A stretch of 64,000 bases of DNA from Pseudomonadota bacterium (lineage in GTDB: Bacteria > Pseudomonadota > Gammaproteobacteria > Xanthomonadales > Xanthomonadaceae), in the NCBI GenBank assembly GCA_018240435.1, contig JAFEFT010000024.1:91210-155209 (forward strand), read 5' to 3'. Positions 63,663 through 64,000 of this stretch are shown piece after piece. The notes under the pieces are model-generated. The model was not told the origin of the DNA. It made no database searches and worked only from the letters and a program-made list of their open reading frames with translations. The first letter of the stretch is position 1. Each line of letters begins with the position of its first letter. Position numbers and translations under genes: made by a program.

Positions 63663-64000
63663 CCGGCCTGCCCGCGACCCCGCCGCGCCAGCTCGGGCTG
63701 GTGATCGACCTCGATACCTGCGTCGGCTGCCACGCCTGCGCGGTGGCCTGCAAGCAATGGAATGCCGGCGGCATCGCCGGGCCGCTGCCCGACGAAAACC
63801 CTTACGGCGACGAGCCGTTCGGGGTCTGGTTCAACCGCGTGCATAGTTATGAAACCGCGGGCATCGGCAAAGCACAGGCGCAAGCAGTAGCGCAGCCGGC
63901 AATGACGGTGCACTTCCCGCGTTCGTGCCTGCATTGCCAGACGCCGGCCTGCGTGACGGTGTGCCCGACCGGAGCCAGCTACAAGCGCGCCGAGGACGGC
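63659..64000 (+). CDS. soeB: 4Fe-4S ferredoxin-like subunit (SoeB-like), truncated by window end
   Basis: The first 114 codons of an iron-sulfur electron-transfer subunit. The GTG start overlaps the transporter stop. The first cluster motif is 'DLDTCVGCHACAVACKQWN' and the second 'PRSCLHCQTPACVTVCPTGA', typical of the DMSO-reductase B subunits and close to SoeB. It would carry electrons from the molybdoenzyme to a membrane subunit (SoeC), expected just outside the window. The gene continues beyond base 64000. Confidence 0.82.
   Translation, partial: MTGLPATPPRQLGLVIDLDTCVGCHACAVACKQWNAGGIAGPLPDENPYGDEPFGVWFNRVHSYETAGIGKAQAQAVAQPAMTVHFPRSCLHCQTPACVTVCPTGASYKRAEDG

Overview
The window is a GC-rich bacterial chromosome segment in which nearly every base is coding. 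Gene content and order point to a gammaproteobacterium of the Lysobacterales (Xanthomonadales) lineage, family and genus undetermined. The clues are the lysM-dprA-smg-topA-tsaC block next to def-fmt-rsmB, rsmI next to rnpB and a complete division cluster, a class II (B12-dependent) ribonucleotide reductase in two pieces, and many 7-bp tandem repeats at gene borders.

Layout. 155-3301: YgjP-like metalloprotein, rdgC, ttcA, a DUF465 protein. 3510-5633: secreted sedolisin-type peptidase. 5646-17532 (minus strand): plsB, two unknown lipoproteins, tsaC, topA, smg, dprA and a LysM protein. 17666-20458 (plus): def, fmt, rsmB. 20912-24597: class II ribonucleotide reductase catalytic subunit, a histone-H1-like protein, and the separate C-terminal reductase subunit. 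24598-25043: a terminator-like stem and a 180-bp MITE-like element. 25044-29044 (minus): two small secreted proteins and an M16 protease. 29218-33260: trmL, yraN, lpoA, rsmI and the RNase P RNA gene.

33702-51000 is the dcw (division and cell wall) cluster: mraZ, rsmH, ftsL, ftsI, murE, murF, mraY, ftsW, murG, murC, ddl, ftsQ, ftsA, ftsZ, then lpxC. Most genes overlap their neighbour by 4 bp. No murD or murB is present. Downstream lie a DciA-like protein and an M23 peptidase in divergent orientation, then a minus-strand block lptM-dapF-DUF484-xerC-DUF971. After a WYL regulator comes a plus-strand molybdoenzyme operon resembling sulfite dehydrogenase SoeA/SoeB, with a DsbA-family isomerase and an SLC13 transporter between the two subunits; it runs off the window end.

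The unusual content is mostly between genes: (i) a family of 7-bp-period tandem repeats at about ten gene borders, including three arrays around rnpB that can form alternative helices and one array that forms the whole visible leader of topA; (ii) an 86-bp duplication of the 5' end of the molybdoenzyme gene, separated by REP-like hairpins and making a 74-codon ORF whose stop overlaps the true start; (iii) the histone-like gene inside the split reductase operon; (iv) the 180-bp inverted-repeat element. I found no CRISPR array, prophage, transposase gene, tRNA or rRNA.
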